64,000 nt of DNA from Bradyrhizobium sp. 138 (GCF_023074075.1 NZ_JADPKT010000003.1:356001-420000), one strand, 5' to 3'; positions 44,384 to 53,501 are shown, counted from the first letter of the stretch. Numbers and translations are program-made. The notes: generated from the letters alone by a model not told the origin.

Positions 44384-46072
44384 TCACAGCGCCGGCTGAA
44401 ACGTGTCGGCCTGCGCCATCCGCCAGGCGTCGCGGAAGCGCGGGTCTTCGGTGCCTTCAAGCAGCTCGCCCGGGCGCAGCGCCGGATAGAGCTGCTTGAA
44501 GGATTGCACCTGGGTCGTCGACATCCGTTGGCTGAAATGGATCGGGCGCAGCTGCTGCGGATGTTCGAGGCCGGCGGCGGCGATCAGCTCGGTGAGCGAA
44601 TGCAGCGTCGCGTGGTGGTAATTGTGCACGCGGTCGATCTTGAGCGGCACGTAGAGCGCGCGCGCACGCGTCGGGTCCTGGGTCGCCACCCCGGTCGGAC
44701 AGCGGTCGGTGTGGCAGCTCAGCGACTGGATGCAGCCGAGCGAGAACATGAAGCCGCGCGCGGAGTTGCAATAGTCAGCGCCGATCGCCATCGCCCGCGC
44801 CATGTCGAAGGCGGTCGCGATCTTGCCGGAAGCGCCGATCTTGATGCGGTCGCGCGCATTGATGCCGATCAGCGCGTTGTGGACGAAACTGACGCCCTCG
44901 CGCATCGGCATGCCGAGATGGTCCATGAATTCCAGCGGCGCCGCGCCGGTGCCGCCCTCATTGCCGTCGACGACGATGAAATCCGGATAGATGCCGGTCT
45001 GAAGCATCGCCTTGCAGATCGCCAGGAATTCCCAGGGATGGCCGATGCACAGCTTGAAGCCGGCCGGCTTGCCGCCGGAGAGGCGGCGCATCTCGGCGAT
45101 GAACTGCATCATGCCTGTTGGTGTCGAGAACGCGCGGTGCGAGGCCGGCGAGATGCAGTCCTCACCCATCGCGACGCCGCGGATCTTGGAGATCTCCTCC
45201 GAGACTTTCGCGGCCGGCAGCACGCCGCCATGGCCGGGCTTGGCACCCTGGCTGACCTTGAGCTCGACCATCTTGATCTGGTCGTCGCCGGCCACGCGGG
45301 CAAACGCTTCGGGATCGAAGCTGCCGTCGAGATGACGGCAGCCGAAATAGCCGGAGCCGATCTCCCAGATGATGTCGCCGCCCATCTCGCGGTGATAGGG
45401 GCTGACGCCGCCCTCGCCGGTGTCGTGGGCGAAGCCGCCCTTTTTCGCACCGGCATTGAGCGCCCGCACCGCGTTGGGGCTGAGCGCGCCGAAGCTCATC
45501 GCGGAGATGTTGAACACCGAGGCCGAATAGGGCTTCTTGCAGTCGGGCCCGCCGATGCTGATGCGGAACTTCTCCCGTGCATGCGTCTTCGGCGAGACCG
45601 AGTGATGCATCCACTCATAGCCTTCGCGATAGACGTCCTCTTGCGTACCGAACGGACGCTTGTCGAGCTCCATCTTGGCGCGCTGATAGACCACCGCGCG
45701 GGTGTCGCGCGAGAACGGCATGCCGTCCTTCTCGCTCTCGAAGAAATATTGCCGCATCTCGGGGCGGATCTCTTCGAGCAGGAAGCGGATATGCGCCGAA
45801 ATCGGATAGTTGCGCAGCACCGCGTGGCTCTTCTGCAGGAGATCGCGGACACCGAGCAGCGTCAGCGCGCCGAAAATCAGGATCGGGACCAGCAGGATGT
45901 CGAAGATCTTGCGGTCGACGATGCCGATGCCGATCAACAGCGCGGTGACCACCGTGCAGATCGTCAGCACGATGAAGCGCGGCGAGAATGGCAGCAGCAG
46001 GGTTTCCATGATCCCCTCTTCCGCCAGCGGCAGCCGTTTGGGGGATTGCTGCGTCTTGTTGTTGTCGGCCAC
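44384..46072 (-). CDS. Membrane-anchored FMN/Fe-S glutamate synthase-like protein
   Basis: A protein of 562 residues from a GTG at 46072, with AGAGG 8 nt upstream; an in-frame ATG 21 codons later is an alternative. Two hydrophobic helices at about 30-50 and 55-80 anchor it. The rest is the GltB synthase (FMN-binding) barrel with AMSFGALSPNAVRALN, KPGHGGVLPAAKV and the 3Fe-4S cysteines in GCIQSLSCHTDRCPTG. It lacks the amidotransferase and GXGXG domains, so it is not a full glutamate synthase. Electron donor and reaction are unknown. Confidence 0.88.
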   Translation of the reverse strand: MADNNKTQQSPKRLPLAEEGIMETLLLPFSPRFIVLTICTVVTALLIGIGIVDRKIFDILLVPILIFGALTLLGVRDLLQKSHAVLRNYPISAHIRFLLEEIRPEMRQYFFESEKDGMPFSRDTRAVVYQRAKMELDKRPFGTQEDVYREGYEWMHHSVSPKTHAREKFRISIGGPDCKKPYSASVFNISAMSFGALSPNAVRALNAGAKKGGFAHDTGEGGVSPYHREMGGDIIWEIGSGYFGCRHLDGSFDPEAFARVAGDDQIKMVELKVSQGAKPGHGGVLPAAKVSEEISKIRGVAMGEDCISPASHRAFSTPTGMMQFIAEMRRLSGGKPAGFKLCIGHPWEFLAICKAMLQTGIYPDFIVVDGNEGGTGAAPLEFMDHLGMPMREGVSFVHNALIGINARDRIKIGASGKIATAFDMARAMAIGADYCNSARGFMFSLGCIQSLSCHTDRCPTGVATQDPTRARALYVPLKIDRVHNYHHATLHSLTELIAAAGLEHPQQLRPIHFSQRMSTTQVQSFKQLYPALRPGELLEGTEDPRFRDAWRMAQADTFQPAL

Positions 46073-46524
46073 GATTCCGATCCTCTCGCCAGCATGAGGC
46101 GGTACGATACGCCCTCGCCTGTCATACGGATATGACGCGGCCCTTGTTTCAGGCTAGCGAATTCGGCTGAGACAAATCAATCAGTCCGATGGGCGGGGTG
46201 CGGTGCAGCAAAGGGGTGAGAAGGGACGGGAGGGCCCGGGCGAACAGCCGCTACCGGCTGCAACTTGGAGCGGACACGCGCTTCCGCACATTCACCTGTC
46301 GTCCCGGGCAAGCGTAAGCGCAGACCCGGGACCCATAACCACAGGATTTTGTGGTGAGAGAAAGCCGTCACTCCGAGTCTTCGCCTGACCACGGCCAGTG
46401 GCAATGGCGACGAGCGCAAGCGCTGGGGTCCCGGATCGGCGCGCGCTTGCGGCGCGCTTGTCCGGGACGACGACTGAGTTGAGGGCTAGCAGTCCAGTAC
46501 GATGGAGAGCTTCGCGAGCGGCGC
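46073..46524. other. Intergenic region holding repeat D
   Basis: 452 bp between two minus-strand genes. The middle is an imperfect inverted repeat (46299-46473). The 200 bp next to the glutamate synthase-like gene should carry its promoter. No gene is supported. Confidence 0.5.
46299..46473. repeat. Long intergenic inverted repeat, family D
   Basis: It starts TCGTCCCGGG and ends TCCGGGACGA (9 of 10 pair). Inside are GACCCGGGACCCATAACCAC and GGTCCCGGATC, plus the palindromic GGCGCGCGCTTGCGGCGCGC. I recall this element as frequent in Bradyrhizobium genomes; that was not checked. Confidence 0.75.
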
Positions 46525-47298
46525 TTACCGCTCGACGAACGCCTTCTCGATCACGAAATGGCCGGGCTTGTTGCCGCTGCCCTCGATGAAGTCGCGGCCT
46601 TCGAACATCACCTTCAGCTCTTCCAGCATCGCCGGGCTACCGCACATCATGATGCGGTCGGTGGCGATGTCGAGCGGGCCTTGGCCGATGTCGTTGAAGA
46701 TCTGCTCGGAGCTGATGAGATCGGTGATGCGGCCGCGGTTCTTGAACGGCTCACGGGTCACGGTCGGGTAGTAAATCAGCTTGTCCGCGAGCAGCTCGCC
46801 GAACAGCTCGTCTTCGCGCAAGGAAGCCACGAGCCTCTCGCCATAGGCGAGTTCGGAGACCTGGCGGCAGCCATGCACCAGCACGATGGATTCGAACTGG
46901 TCGTAGACCTCGGGGTCCTTGATCAGGCTCGCGAAGGGCGCAAGGCCCGTCCCGGTCGAGAGCAGCATCAGCCGCTTGCCGGGAAGCAGATTGTCGGTGA
47001 TCAGCGTGCCGGTCGCCTTGCGGCCGACCAGGATGGTGTCGCCTTCCTTGATCTTCTGCAGGCGCGAGGTCAGCGGACCGTCCTGCACCTTGATCGAGAA
47101 GAACTCGAGCTCTTCCTCGTGGTTGGCACTCGCCATGCTGTAGGCGCGCAGCAGCGGACGGCCGTCGATTTCGAGGCCGATCATCGCGAACTGGCCGTTC
47201 TGGAAGCGGAAGCCGGTATCGCGCGTGGCGCGGAAGCTGAACAGCGTATCGGTCCAGTGCTGGACGGAAAGAACCTTCTCTCGGTAAAACGCGCTCAT
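46525..47298 (-). CDS. fpr: Ferredoxin/flavodoxin--NADP+ reductase
   Basis: A protein of 257 residues from the ATG at 47298 (MSAFYREKVLSVQHW). The FAD motif RAYSMAS and the NADP motif LSTGTGLAPFASLI are typical of bacterial subclass FPR, as is the C-terminal HFVIEKAFVER. It passes electrons between NADPH and ferredoxin or flavodoxin and is often tied to oxidative stress or nitrogen fixation. It is divergent from the ATP-grasp gene. Confidence 0.94.
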   Translation of the reverse strand: MSAFYREKVLSVQHWTDTLFSFRATRDTGFRFQNGQFAMIGLEIDGRPLLRAYSMASANHEEELEFFSIKVQDGPLTSRLQKIKEGDTILVGRKATGTLITDNLLPGKRLMLLSTGTGLAPFASLIKDPEVYDQFESIVLVHGCRQVSELAYGERLVASLREDELFGELLADKLIYYPTVTREPFKNRGRITDLISSEQIFNDIGQGPLDIATDRIMMCGSPAMLEELKVMFEGRDFIEGSGNKPGHFVIEKAFVER

Positions 47299-47682
47299 GA
47301 TTTTCGATATTCCGAATAATTGCGGTTTTCGGGCAACAGCGTTGTCCGGCCCTGAAATCGGGGCGGACACCATTGCCATGGCGGAGGATTTCGCGTGTGT
47401 GATCTACGCCATTGAGACCAATAATCAACCTCGTTTCGGATGCAATTGATGCCGATCAAACCGGCATTTGCGGCGGAATTGGCCGCATCATCAAGGATTC
47501 TGCTGCCCAGCGTGCGGGGCGGGCAATTTCTTTTCCCTCCAGGGCGCGATTGCAGCACTTAATTTCCGTCGCGCTCGCGAGAATTTCATTAAGAATAGCT
47601 CTGATTTTCCAGGCGATTGGCGCCAGCGCCCGCATTTTTGCGGCTTTCGGCGACAGGAACAACGGGAGGCACGGCCAGCGAC
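47299..47682. other. Divergent intergenic region between fpr and the ATP-grasp gene
   Basis: 384 bp, more AT-rich than its surroundings, with both promoters expected. I see no small gene or hairpin strong enough to call. GGGAGG at 47664-47669 is the likely ribosome site for the ATP-grasp gene. Confidence 0.45.
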
Positions 47683-48504
47683 ATGGGCGACTGGGCAAGC
47701 GGGGAGCGAATCTTCGTTCAGGCGATCCGGCGCTATTGCGCGGACCACGGCATCACCGTCGATGTCCGCGCCGGCGGCTGGCTGATCGCGATGCGCCGGG
47801 GCGAGGTGCGCCATTTCGCCTTCGGCTACGACATCGGCCTCAACAGCGCCATCGCGCACCGCCTCGCCAACGACAAATCGGCGACATCAGAGGCATTGGC
47901 GCTGGCGGACGTGCCCTGCATTCCCCATCACCTCTTCCTCAACCCGAAGCTCGGCAAGAATGTCGTTGGCCCCCGCTGGCGCGACGCCATGCTCGAGCTG
48001 CTTGCTGGCCATCCGCAAGGCGTGGTGGTGAAGCCGAACGAGGGGACATCGGGCCGCTCGGTGTTCAAGGTGACGACCGAGGCGGAACTCGACCACGCGG
48101 CCAGCGACGTTTTCGCGATGAGCGCCGGACTCGTGATCTCGCCTTTTCTGGCGATCGAGGACGAGGTCCGTGTGGTGTTGCTCGGCGATGTGCCGCTCGT
48201 GGTCTACAGCAAGCAGCGCGGCAGAGATTGGCGACACAATCTCGATGCCGGCGCAAAGCCGGTGTTGCTAAGGGATGGCGAGGCTCGCGCGGCTTGCGTG
48301 AAACTCGCGGTCGATGCTGCGAGCGCCATCGGCATTATCTTTGCGTCAATCGATCTGGTGCGCATCGATGGCAAATGGCGCGTGCTCGAGATCAATTCCG
48401 GCGTCATGATGGAGGCGCTGGGCAAGCTGCATCCGGAACTGGTGCAGGCGACGTATGACGCGGCGCTGGACCGGGTGTTTGGGGACGTGCGCCACGAGCG
48501 ATGA
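47683..48504 (+). CDS. ATP-grasp (RimK-like) ligase
   Basis: A protein of 273 residues from the ATG at 47683 (MGDWASGERIF). ATP-grasp elements are GVVVKPNEGTSGRSVFKV (phosphate loop), VISPFLAIEDEVRVVLLG, and the metal-binding segment SIDLVRIDGKWRVLEINSGV with Glu and Asn. The LANDKSATSEALALADVPCIP start of the domain recalls cyanophycin synthetase and RimK. It should join a carboxylate to an amine or amino acid. It stands alone, with no peptide precursor gene or transporter next to it, so the product is unknown. Confidence 0.8.
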   Translation: MGDWASGERIFVQAIRRYCADHGITVDVRAGGWLIAMRRGEVRHFAFGYDIGLNSAIAHRLANDKSATSEALALADVPCIPHHLFLNPKLGKNVVGPRWRDAMLELLAGHPQGVVVKPNEGTSGRSVFKVTTEAELDHAASDVFAMSAGLVISPFLAIEDEVRVVLLGDVPLVVYSKQRGRDWRHNLDAGAKPVLLRDGEARAACVKLAVDAASAIGIIFASIDLVRIDGKWRVLEINSGVMMEALGKLHPELVQATYDAALDRVFGDVRHER

Positions 48505-48512
48505 CCTATCGC

Positions 48513-48641
48513 CGTCATCCTGAGGTGGCCGCTTCTTCAGCGGCCCTCGAAGGACGACAGCCCGTCTGACAGCTCGGCCGTTCATCCTTCGAGGCTCGCT
48601 CAGCGGTGCATTGACCGCTGGGCTCGCACCTCAGGATGACG
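48513..48641. repeat. Intergenic palindrome, family C copy 1
   Basis: Perfect outer arms CGTCATCCTGAGGT and ACCTCAGGATGACG enclose smaller inverted repeats (for example GGCCGCTTCTTCAGCGGCC). It lies in the convergent gap between the ATP-grasp gene and the binding-protein gene. Confidence 0.88.
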
Positions 48642-48667
48642 GGGAGAGAGGCAATTGCCTCTAATTA

Positions 48668-49627
48668 TTAATTATTCGCGCTGGCGGAATCGTCCATCGC
48701 CTTGAACGCCTCCTCCAATTGCAGCGAGATCGGCACGTTCAACCGTTCGCCGGTCGGAAGCCTCGCGGTGAACCATTTGTTGTAGAGCGGGACGAGGTCG
48801 CGGTTGGAGCCGAGCTTGCGGAAGGCACGCTCGACCAATGCGGACAATTGCGGCTCGCCTTTCCTGAACATGATGCCGTAGGGATCGTAGGACAGATAAT
48901 CGCCGGTGACGCGAAACTTGTCCTGCGCCTTGTGACGCGCGATCAGGCCGAACAGCAGGATGTCGTCGGTCGCGAACGCGTCGGCCTTGCCCTCGGCGAG
49001 CATCTGGTACGACTGCTCGTGATCGCTGGCGGTGACGATGTTGAGGCCGAGCGAGAACTTCTTGTCGGCCGCATGCATCGCCTGCTCGTTGGTCGTGCCC
49101 TTGGTCACCACCACGGTCTTGCCCTTGAGATCGGTGACCCCTGCGACGTTCGATGCCTTCGGCACCATCAGCTTGGTGCCGGCGACGAACATCAAGGGCG
49201 AGAAGGCGACGCGCTTGCCGCGCTCGGCGTTGGCGGTGGTCGAGCCGCATTCGAGATCGATCTTGTTCTGGAGCACGGCGTCGATGCGGTCGTCCGAGGT
49301 GACCTTGACGTAGTCGATCTTCAAATTGGGATCGTCGACCTCGACGCCGATCTCCTCGACGATCGCCTCGCACAGCTCGAGGCTGTAGCCGATCGGGCGG
49401 CCCGACTGGTCGAGGAAGGAGAACGGCGGCGAGCTTTCGCGGTAGCCGAGCCGCACAGTGTGCGCCTTCTTGATGGCCTGCAGCGTCGGGCTGAGCCCTT
49501 CGCCACCAGTCTGGGCGGACGCCGAGGTCGCGAACAACGAGGTCGCCAACAAAAAAGATGTCCCGAGCAACGAGGCCGCCAGCCACAGCCGTCCTGAGGT
49601 CAGCGACCTCGCCAATATCTGGCCCAT
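48668..49627 (-). CDS. Family 3 amino-acid-type periplasmic binding protein
   Basis: A protein of 319 residues with a signal peptide (LWLAASLLGTSFLLATSLFA, then SASAQ) and a TAGGAGTG ribosome site. The SBP_bac_3 fold is clear: VRLGYRESSPPFSFLD, GYSLELCEAIVEEIG, and IDLECGSTTANAERGKRVAF. The sequence resembles GltI/AatJ glutamate/aspartate binding proteins. It is not accompanied by ABC permease or ATPase genes; instead it follows a secondary symporter gene after 9 bp. Confidence 0.88.
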   Translation of the reverse strand: MGQILARSLTSGRLWLAASLLGTSFLLATSLFATSASAQTGGEGLSPTLQAIKKAHTVRLGYRESSPPFSFLDQSGRPIGYSLELCEAIVEEIGVEVDDPNLKIDYVKVTSDDRIDAVLQNKIDLECGSTTANAERGKRVAFSPLMFVAGTKLMVPKASNVAGVTDLKGKTVVVTKGTTNEQAMHAADKKFSLGLNIVTASDHEQSYQMLAEGKADAFATDDILLFGLIARHKAQDKFRVTGDYLSYDPYGIMFRKGEPQLSALVERAFRKLGSNRDLVPLYNKWFTARLPTGERLNVPISLQLEEAFKAMDDSASANN

Positions 49628-49636
49628 GGTTCACTC

Positions 49637-50935
49637 CTACCCATGGCCGGCCATTGCGGGCACTTCGCCCGGCACCATGTCGTCGGGCACGGCGTCACTG
49701 GGGCCCATCGCGTGCTCGGGCCCGAGCTCGCCTTCCCATTTGGCCACGACCGAGGTCGCCAGCGTGTTGCCGATCACGTTGGTGGCGCTGCGGCCCATGT
49801 CGAGGAAGGTGTCGATGCCCATGATCATCAACAGGCCCGCCTCGGGGATGTTGAACTGCGCCAGGGTCGAGGCAATCACGACGAGGGACGCGCGCGGCAC
49901 GCCGGCGACGCCCTTGGAGGTGATCATCAGCGTCGCCAGCATCGCGAGCTGGGTCCCGAGCGGCATGTCGATGTGATAGCTCTGCGCGATGAAGACGGCC
50001 GCAAAGGTGCAGTACATCATCGTGCCGTCGAGGTTGAAGGAATAGCCGAGCGGCAGCACGAAGCTCGAGATCCGCGACGAAGCGCCGAAGCGGTTGAGCG
50101 CCTCCAGCGTCTTCGGATAGGCCGCCTCCGAGCTCGCGGTCGAGAACGCGATCATCAGCGGTTCGCGGACCAGCTTCAAGAGATGGCTGTAGCGTGGCCC
50201 GATCACGATGAAGCCGACGATGACCAGGATCGTCCACAGGATCGCCAGCGACAGATAGAAGCCGCCCATGAAGACGACCAGCTTCCAGAGCACCAGGAGG
50301 CCGTTCTTGGCGACCGTCGCGGTGATGGCGGCCCACACCGCGAGCGGCGCGAACAGCATCACGTAGCTCGTCACCTTGAGCATGATGTGGCCGATATCGT
50401 CGATCAGCGCCAGGATCGGCTTGGAACGCTCGGGCATCGCCCCCATCGCCACCGAGAAGAACACGGCGAAGATCACGATCTGGAGAATCTCGTTCTGCGC
50501 CATCGCATCCGCGATCGAGGTCGGAATCAGATGGGTCAGGAATTTCTCGATCGAGAAAGCCGAGACCGGCAGACCGGTCGATTGGCTCGCCGCAGGCAGC
50601 GTGCCCGGGAAGTTCGCGCCGGGCTGGAGCAGGTTGACCATGATCAGGCCGAGCAGCAGCGAGACGAAGGAAGCGCTGACGAACCAGCCCATGGTCTTGG
50701 CGAAGATGCGGCCGAGCTTGGAGCCCGAGCCCATATGGGCGATGCCACCGACCAGGGTCGCGAACACCAGCGGCGCGATGATCATCTTGATCAAGCGCAG
50801 GAACATCATGGCGATCAGGTTGATGGAGGAGGCCCACTCGGCGCGCGTGTCGGGCAGGAAGTTGTAGATCGCCGACCCCATGACGATGCCAAGCACCATC
50901 GCCGCCAGAATGTATTGCGTAAACCTGTTGGACAT
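49637..50935 (-). CDS. Dicarboxylate/amino acid:cation symporter (DAACS family)
   Basis: A protein of 432 residues. The ATG at 50935 (MSNRFTQYIL) has GGGGG at better spacing than the ATG directly before it. Eight or so helices and two re-entrant loops are suggested. Substrate motifs are STASSEAAYPKTL, SFNLDGTMMYC and MGRSATNVIGN. Such carriers (GltP, DctA) take up glutamate, aspartate or C4-dicarboxylates with protons or sodium. The stop precedes the binding-protein gene by 9 bp, so the two are probably one operon. Confidence 0.9.
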   Translation of the reverse strand: MSNRFTQYILAAMVLGIVMGSAIYNFLPDTRAEWASSINLIAMMFLRLIKMIIAPLVFATLVGGIAHMGSGSKLGRIFAKTMGWFVSASFVSLLLGLIMVNLLQPGANFPGTLPAASQSTGLPVSAFSIEKFLTHLIPTSIADAMAQNEILQIVIFAVFFSVAMGAMPERSKPILALIDDIGHIMLKVTSYVMLFAPLAVWAAITATVAKNGLLVLWKLVVFMGGFYLSLAILWTILVIVGFIVIGPRYSHLLKLVREPLMIAFSTASSEAAYPKTLEALNRFGASSRISSFVLPLGYSFNLDGTMMYCTFAAVFIAQSYHIDMPLGTQLAMLATLMITSKGVAGVPRASLVVIASTLAQFNIPEAGLLMIMGIDTFLDMGRSATNVIGNTLATSVVAKWEGELGPEHAMGPSDAVPDDMVPGEVPAMAGHG

Positions 50936-51146
50936 CATTGACCCCCACGTACACCGGCGCTTCATGATGTCGCAGAAGGGAGAGCGACGCAACACGCTTT
51001 GCGTGTGATCGCGTTTTCAGGATGTTCCCATTGTGAAATGGAACGCGGCGATCTAGCCTTCATGCAGTGCACAACGAATGCAGCTTGCACGTTTTGTTTG
51101 CGGCGGCTGCATCAACAATCGTCAAACAATCGAAGAGGGGAACGCC

Positions 51147-52148
51147 ATGAGCGGCAACATCAATCGCCAGATTCTTCTGGTGGAGAAACCCAGCGGCAAG
51201 CTCGGCCCCGAGCATTTCAAGATGGTGGACGGCGCGGTGCCGGAACCGAAGGACGGCGAGGCCCTGCTGCGCGTGCGCTACATTTCGCTCGACGCCGCCA
51301 ACCGCGCCTGGATGCACGGCGCGACCTACCGCTCCGCGGTCGAGGCCAACAGCGTGATGGCCGGCGGCGCCATTGCCGAGGTCGTCAGCTCGAAAGCCGA
51401 GGGGCTTGCGCCCGGTGACATCGTGTTCGGCGACACCGGCTGGCAGGAATTTGCCGCGGTGGCCGCAAAGCATCTCACCAAGATGCCGAAGCTCGAGCCC
51501 ATGACGCATCTGCTCAGCGTGTTCGGCATCGCCGGCCTCACCGCCTATTTCGGCCTGCTGGAGATCGGCAAGCCGAGAGAAGGCGAGACGGTCGTGGTCT
51601 CCGCAGGCGCAGGCTCGGTCGGCTCGATCGTCGGGCAGATCGCCAAGATCAAGGGATGCCGCGTGATCGGCATCGCCGGCGGCGCGGACAAGTGCAACTG
51701 GCTGACCTCCGAGCTCGGCTTCGATGCCGCCGTCGACTACAAGGATGGCGCGGTGTTCAAGGCGCTGCGCGCAGCCGCTCCGAAAGGCATCGACGTCTAT
51801 TTCGACAATGTCGGCGGCGACATTCTCGAAGCCTGCCTGCCGCAGATGAACAATTACGGCCGCATCGCCTGCTGTGGCGCGATCTCGCAGTATGACGGCG
51901 CGCCCGCCGCGCACGGACCGCGCGGCGTGCCGGGGCTGATCGTGGTGAAGCGGCTCATCATGCAGGGCTTCATCGTGATGGATTACATGAAGGAGAGTCC
52001 GCGCGCGCTGGCCGACCTTCAGGCCTGGGTCAAATCCGGCAGACTGAAGGTGCAGGAAGACATCATCGACGGATTGCAGAACACACCAGGGGCGTTGATC
52101 GGATTGCTCGCGGGCGAGAACCGCGGCAAGCGGATGGTTAGGCTCTGA
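51147..52148 (+). CDS. NADP-dependent zinc-free medium-chain oxidoreductase
   Basis: A protein of 333 residues from the ATG at 51147, with GAAGAGGGG upstream. It belongs to the leukotriene B4 12-hydroxydehydrogenase / CurA-like branch: VSAGAGSVGSIVGQIAKIKG binds NADPH, and IDVYFDNVGGDILEA and GRIACCGAISQYD are family marks. No zinc ligands are seen. It probably reduces a double bond of an unsaturated ketone or aldehyde. Confidence 0.9.
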   Translation: MSGNINRQILLVEKPSGKLGPEHFKMVDGAVPEPKDGEALLRVRYISLDAANRAWMHGATYRSAVEANSVMAGGAIAEVVSSKAEGLAPGDIVFGDTGWQEFAAVAAKHLTKMPKLEPMTHLLSVFGIAGLTAYFGLLEIGKPREGETVVVSAGAGSVGSIVGQIAKIKGCRVIGIAGGADKCNWLTSELGFDAAVDYKDGAVFKALRAAAPKGIDVYFDNVGGDILEACLPQMNNYGRIACCGAISQYDGAPAAHGPRGVPGLIVVKRLIMQGFIVMDYMKESPRALADLQAWVKSGRLKVQEDIIDGLQNTPGALIGLLAGENRGKRMVRL

Positions 52149-52304
52149 CGATTTCGGCACGTCGTATCTGCGCCAGCATAATCTACTTGCGGTAGCAGCC
52201 GAAGCGGCCAATGATATCGCTCGCGAGGCATCACTCGCGACGACTGCGACTGCGCGACTCTGATTGATCGTCAAGAAATATCGACAGGGCAGGAATTCAT
52301 CCAG

Positions 52305-53168
52305 ATGTTCAACACGTTGAAACAAGTCTCAACGCGCACCGTGTTGCTGGCGGCGGCGCTGTTCGCAGCTGCAGCATCCGCGTTCGCGCAAGCGCCGACC
52401 GAGGCGCAGAAGGACGCGATGCGGTCCGCGTGCCGCTCGGACTTCATGGCGCACTGCGCGAGCGTCACGCCCGGCGGCGTGGAGGCGTATCAATGCCTGA
52501 ACAAGAACATGTCGAGCCTGTCATCGAGATGCCAGACCGCGGTGCGCGCCGTCGAGCCCGCTGCGGCACCGAAGACCGAAGCCGCTCCCGCCGCGCCAAA
52601 GACTGAAGCTGCGCCCAAGGAGGCCGCTCCCAAGGCGGAGCCGGCGCCTGCAGCGCCGAAGTCCGAGACCGCCCCCGCTGCAAAGCCGGCCGCGCCGGCG
52701 CCGAAGGCCGCCGCCGCCAAGCAGCCGAGCAGCGCACAACTTGCTGCGATCAAGAGTTCATGCCGCGCCGACTATCCCAAGGTGTGCGCCGGCGTGCCGC
52801 CGGGCGGCGCGTCCGCGCTCGAATGCCTGGAGAAGAACAAGGCAAAAGTCTCGCCCGCCTGCGAAAAGGCCGTGAGCGCCGCGGCCGGCGGTGGCACCGC
52901 AGCGACGGCCGCGCCCGCAGGTGCGGCTCCCGCGGCAGCGGCTCCCGCGGCGGCGGCGCCGACGGCCGCACCGGCGGTGATCGTCTTGCGCCCTTTGCTG
53001 CCGCGCGAAGAGCTGTTCATCGCAAGGTCGGCCTGCGGCGCCGACATCCGCTCCCTCTGCGCCGGCGTCGCGCCCGGCGGTGGCCGCATCATTCAGTGCA
53101 TCTCAAACAGGGCCGCCTCGCTGTCGCCCGCGTGCAAGGACGTGCTGGCTCCGTTCGCGGTGCGATGA
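52305..53168 (+). CDS. Secreted protein with three exact cysteine-rich repeats and Ala/Pro linkers
   Basis: A protein of 287 residues with a signal peptide (VLLAAALFAAAASAFAQA). Three repeats have identical cysteine spacing (C-x7-C-x12-C-x11-C): Cys 43/51/64/76, 153/161/174/186 and 244/252/265/277. Each has the core V.PGG....CL.KN. The pattern matches the Cysteine-rich repeat domain known from the eukaryotic Golgi protein GLG1 and found in some proteobacteria. Linkers are KTEAAP-type and Ala-rich. Twelve cysteines suggest six disulfides in the periplasm. The role is unknown. Confidence 0.85.
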   Translation: MFNTLKQVSTRTVLLAAALFAAAASAFAQAPTEAQKDAMRSACRSDFMAHCASVTPGGVEAYQCLNKNMSSLSSRCQTAVRAVEPAAAPKTEAAPAAPKTEAAPKEAAPKAEPAPAAPKSETAPAAKPAAPAPKAAAAKQPSSAQLAAIKSSCRADYPKVCAGVPPGGASALECLEKNKAKVSPACEKAVSAAAGGGTAATAAPAGAAPAAAAPAAAAPTAAPAVIVLRPLLPREELFIARSACGADIRSLCAGVAPGGGRIIQCISNRAASLSPACKDVLAPFAVR

Positions 53169-53285
53169 GATCGCGCGCCAAAGCGCAAACATGATCGACG
53201 GCGTACGCGAATGAATTGCCGCACGCGGAAACGACAAATCTATTGCAAATATCCGATTTCGATCACGACAAGCCGGGAGGACAAC

Positions 53286-53501
53286 ATGCGTTCATTGCTG
53301 CTCGTTGCTTCTGCGCTCCTCGCCTTCGGAGCGACCATGACCCTCGAGGCCACCGATGCCAATGCGGTGGTGTGCGCCCGCGGGGTCTATCGCGCCGGCT
53401 GCGCCGGCCCGAACGCGGCCGTCGTCGTTCGCAAGCCGGTTCCGGCGGTCCGCTGCACCCGGGTGCTTGTCAACGGCGTCTACGTGAAGCGCTGCGTCTG
53501 A
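53286..53501 (+). CDS. Small secreted protein
   Basis: A protein of 71 residues from the ATG at 53286, with GGGAGG upstream. A signal peptide (MRSLLLVASALLAFGATM) is followed by a mature part of about 45 residues with four cysteines (VVCARGVYRAGCAGP and VRCTRVLVNGVYVKRCV). Two disulfides are likely. Similar short proteins occur widely in Bradyrhizobium, and the function is unknown. Confidence 0.75.
   Translation: MRSLLLVASALLAFGATMTLEATDANAVVCARGVYRAGCAGPNAAVVVRKPVPAVRCTRVLVNGVYVKRCV

Noticed and set aside
53286..53501. Bacteriocin precursor
   Set aside because: A small cysteine-containing secreted protein with a Sec signal, but no double-Gly leader, immunity gene or exporter is nearby.
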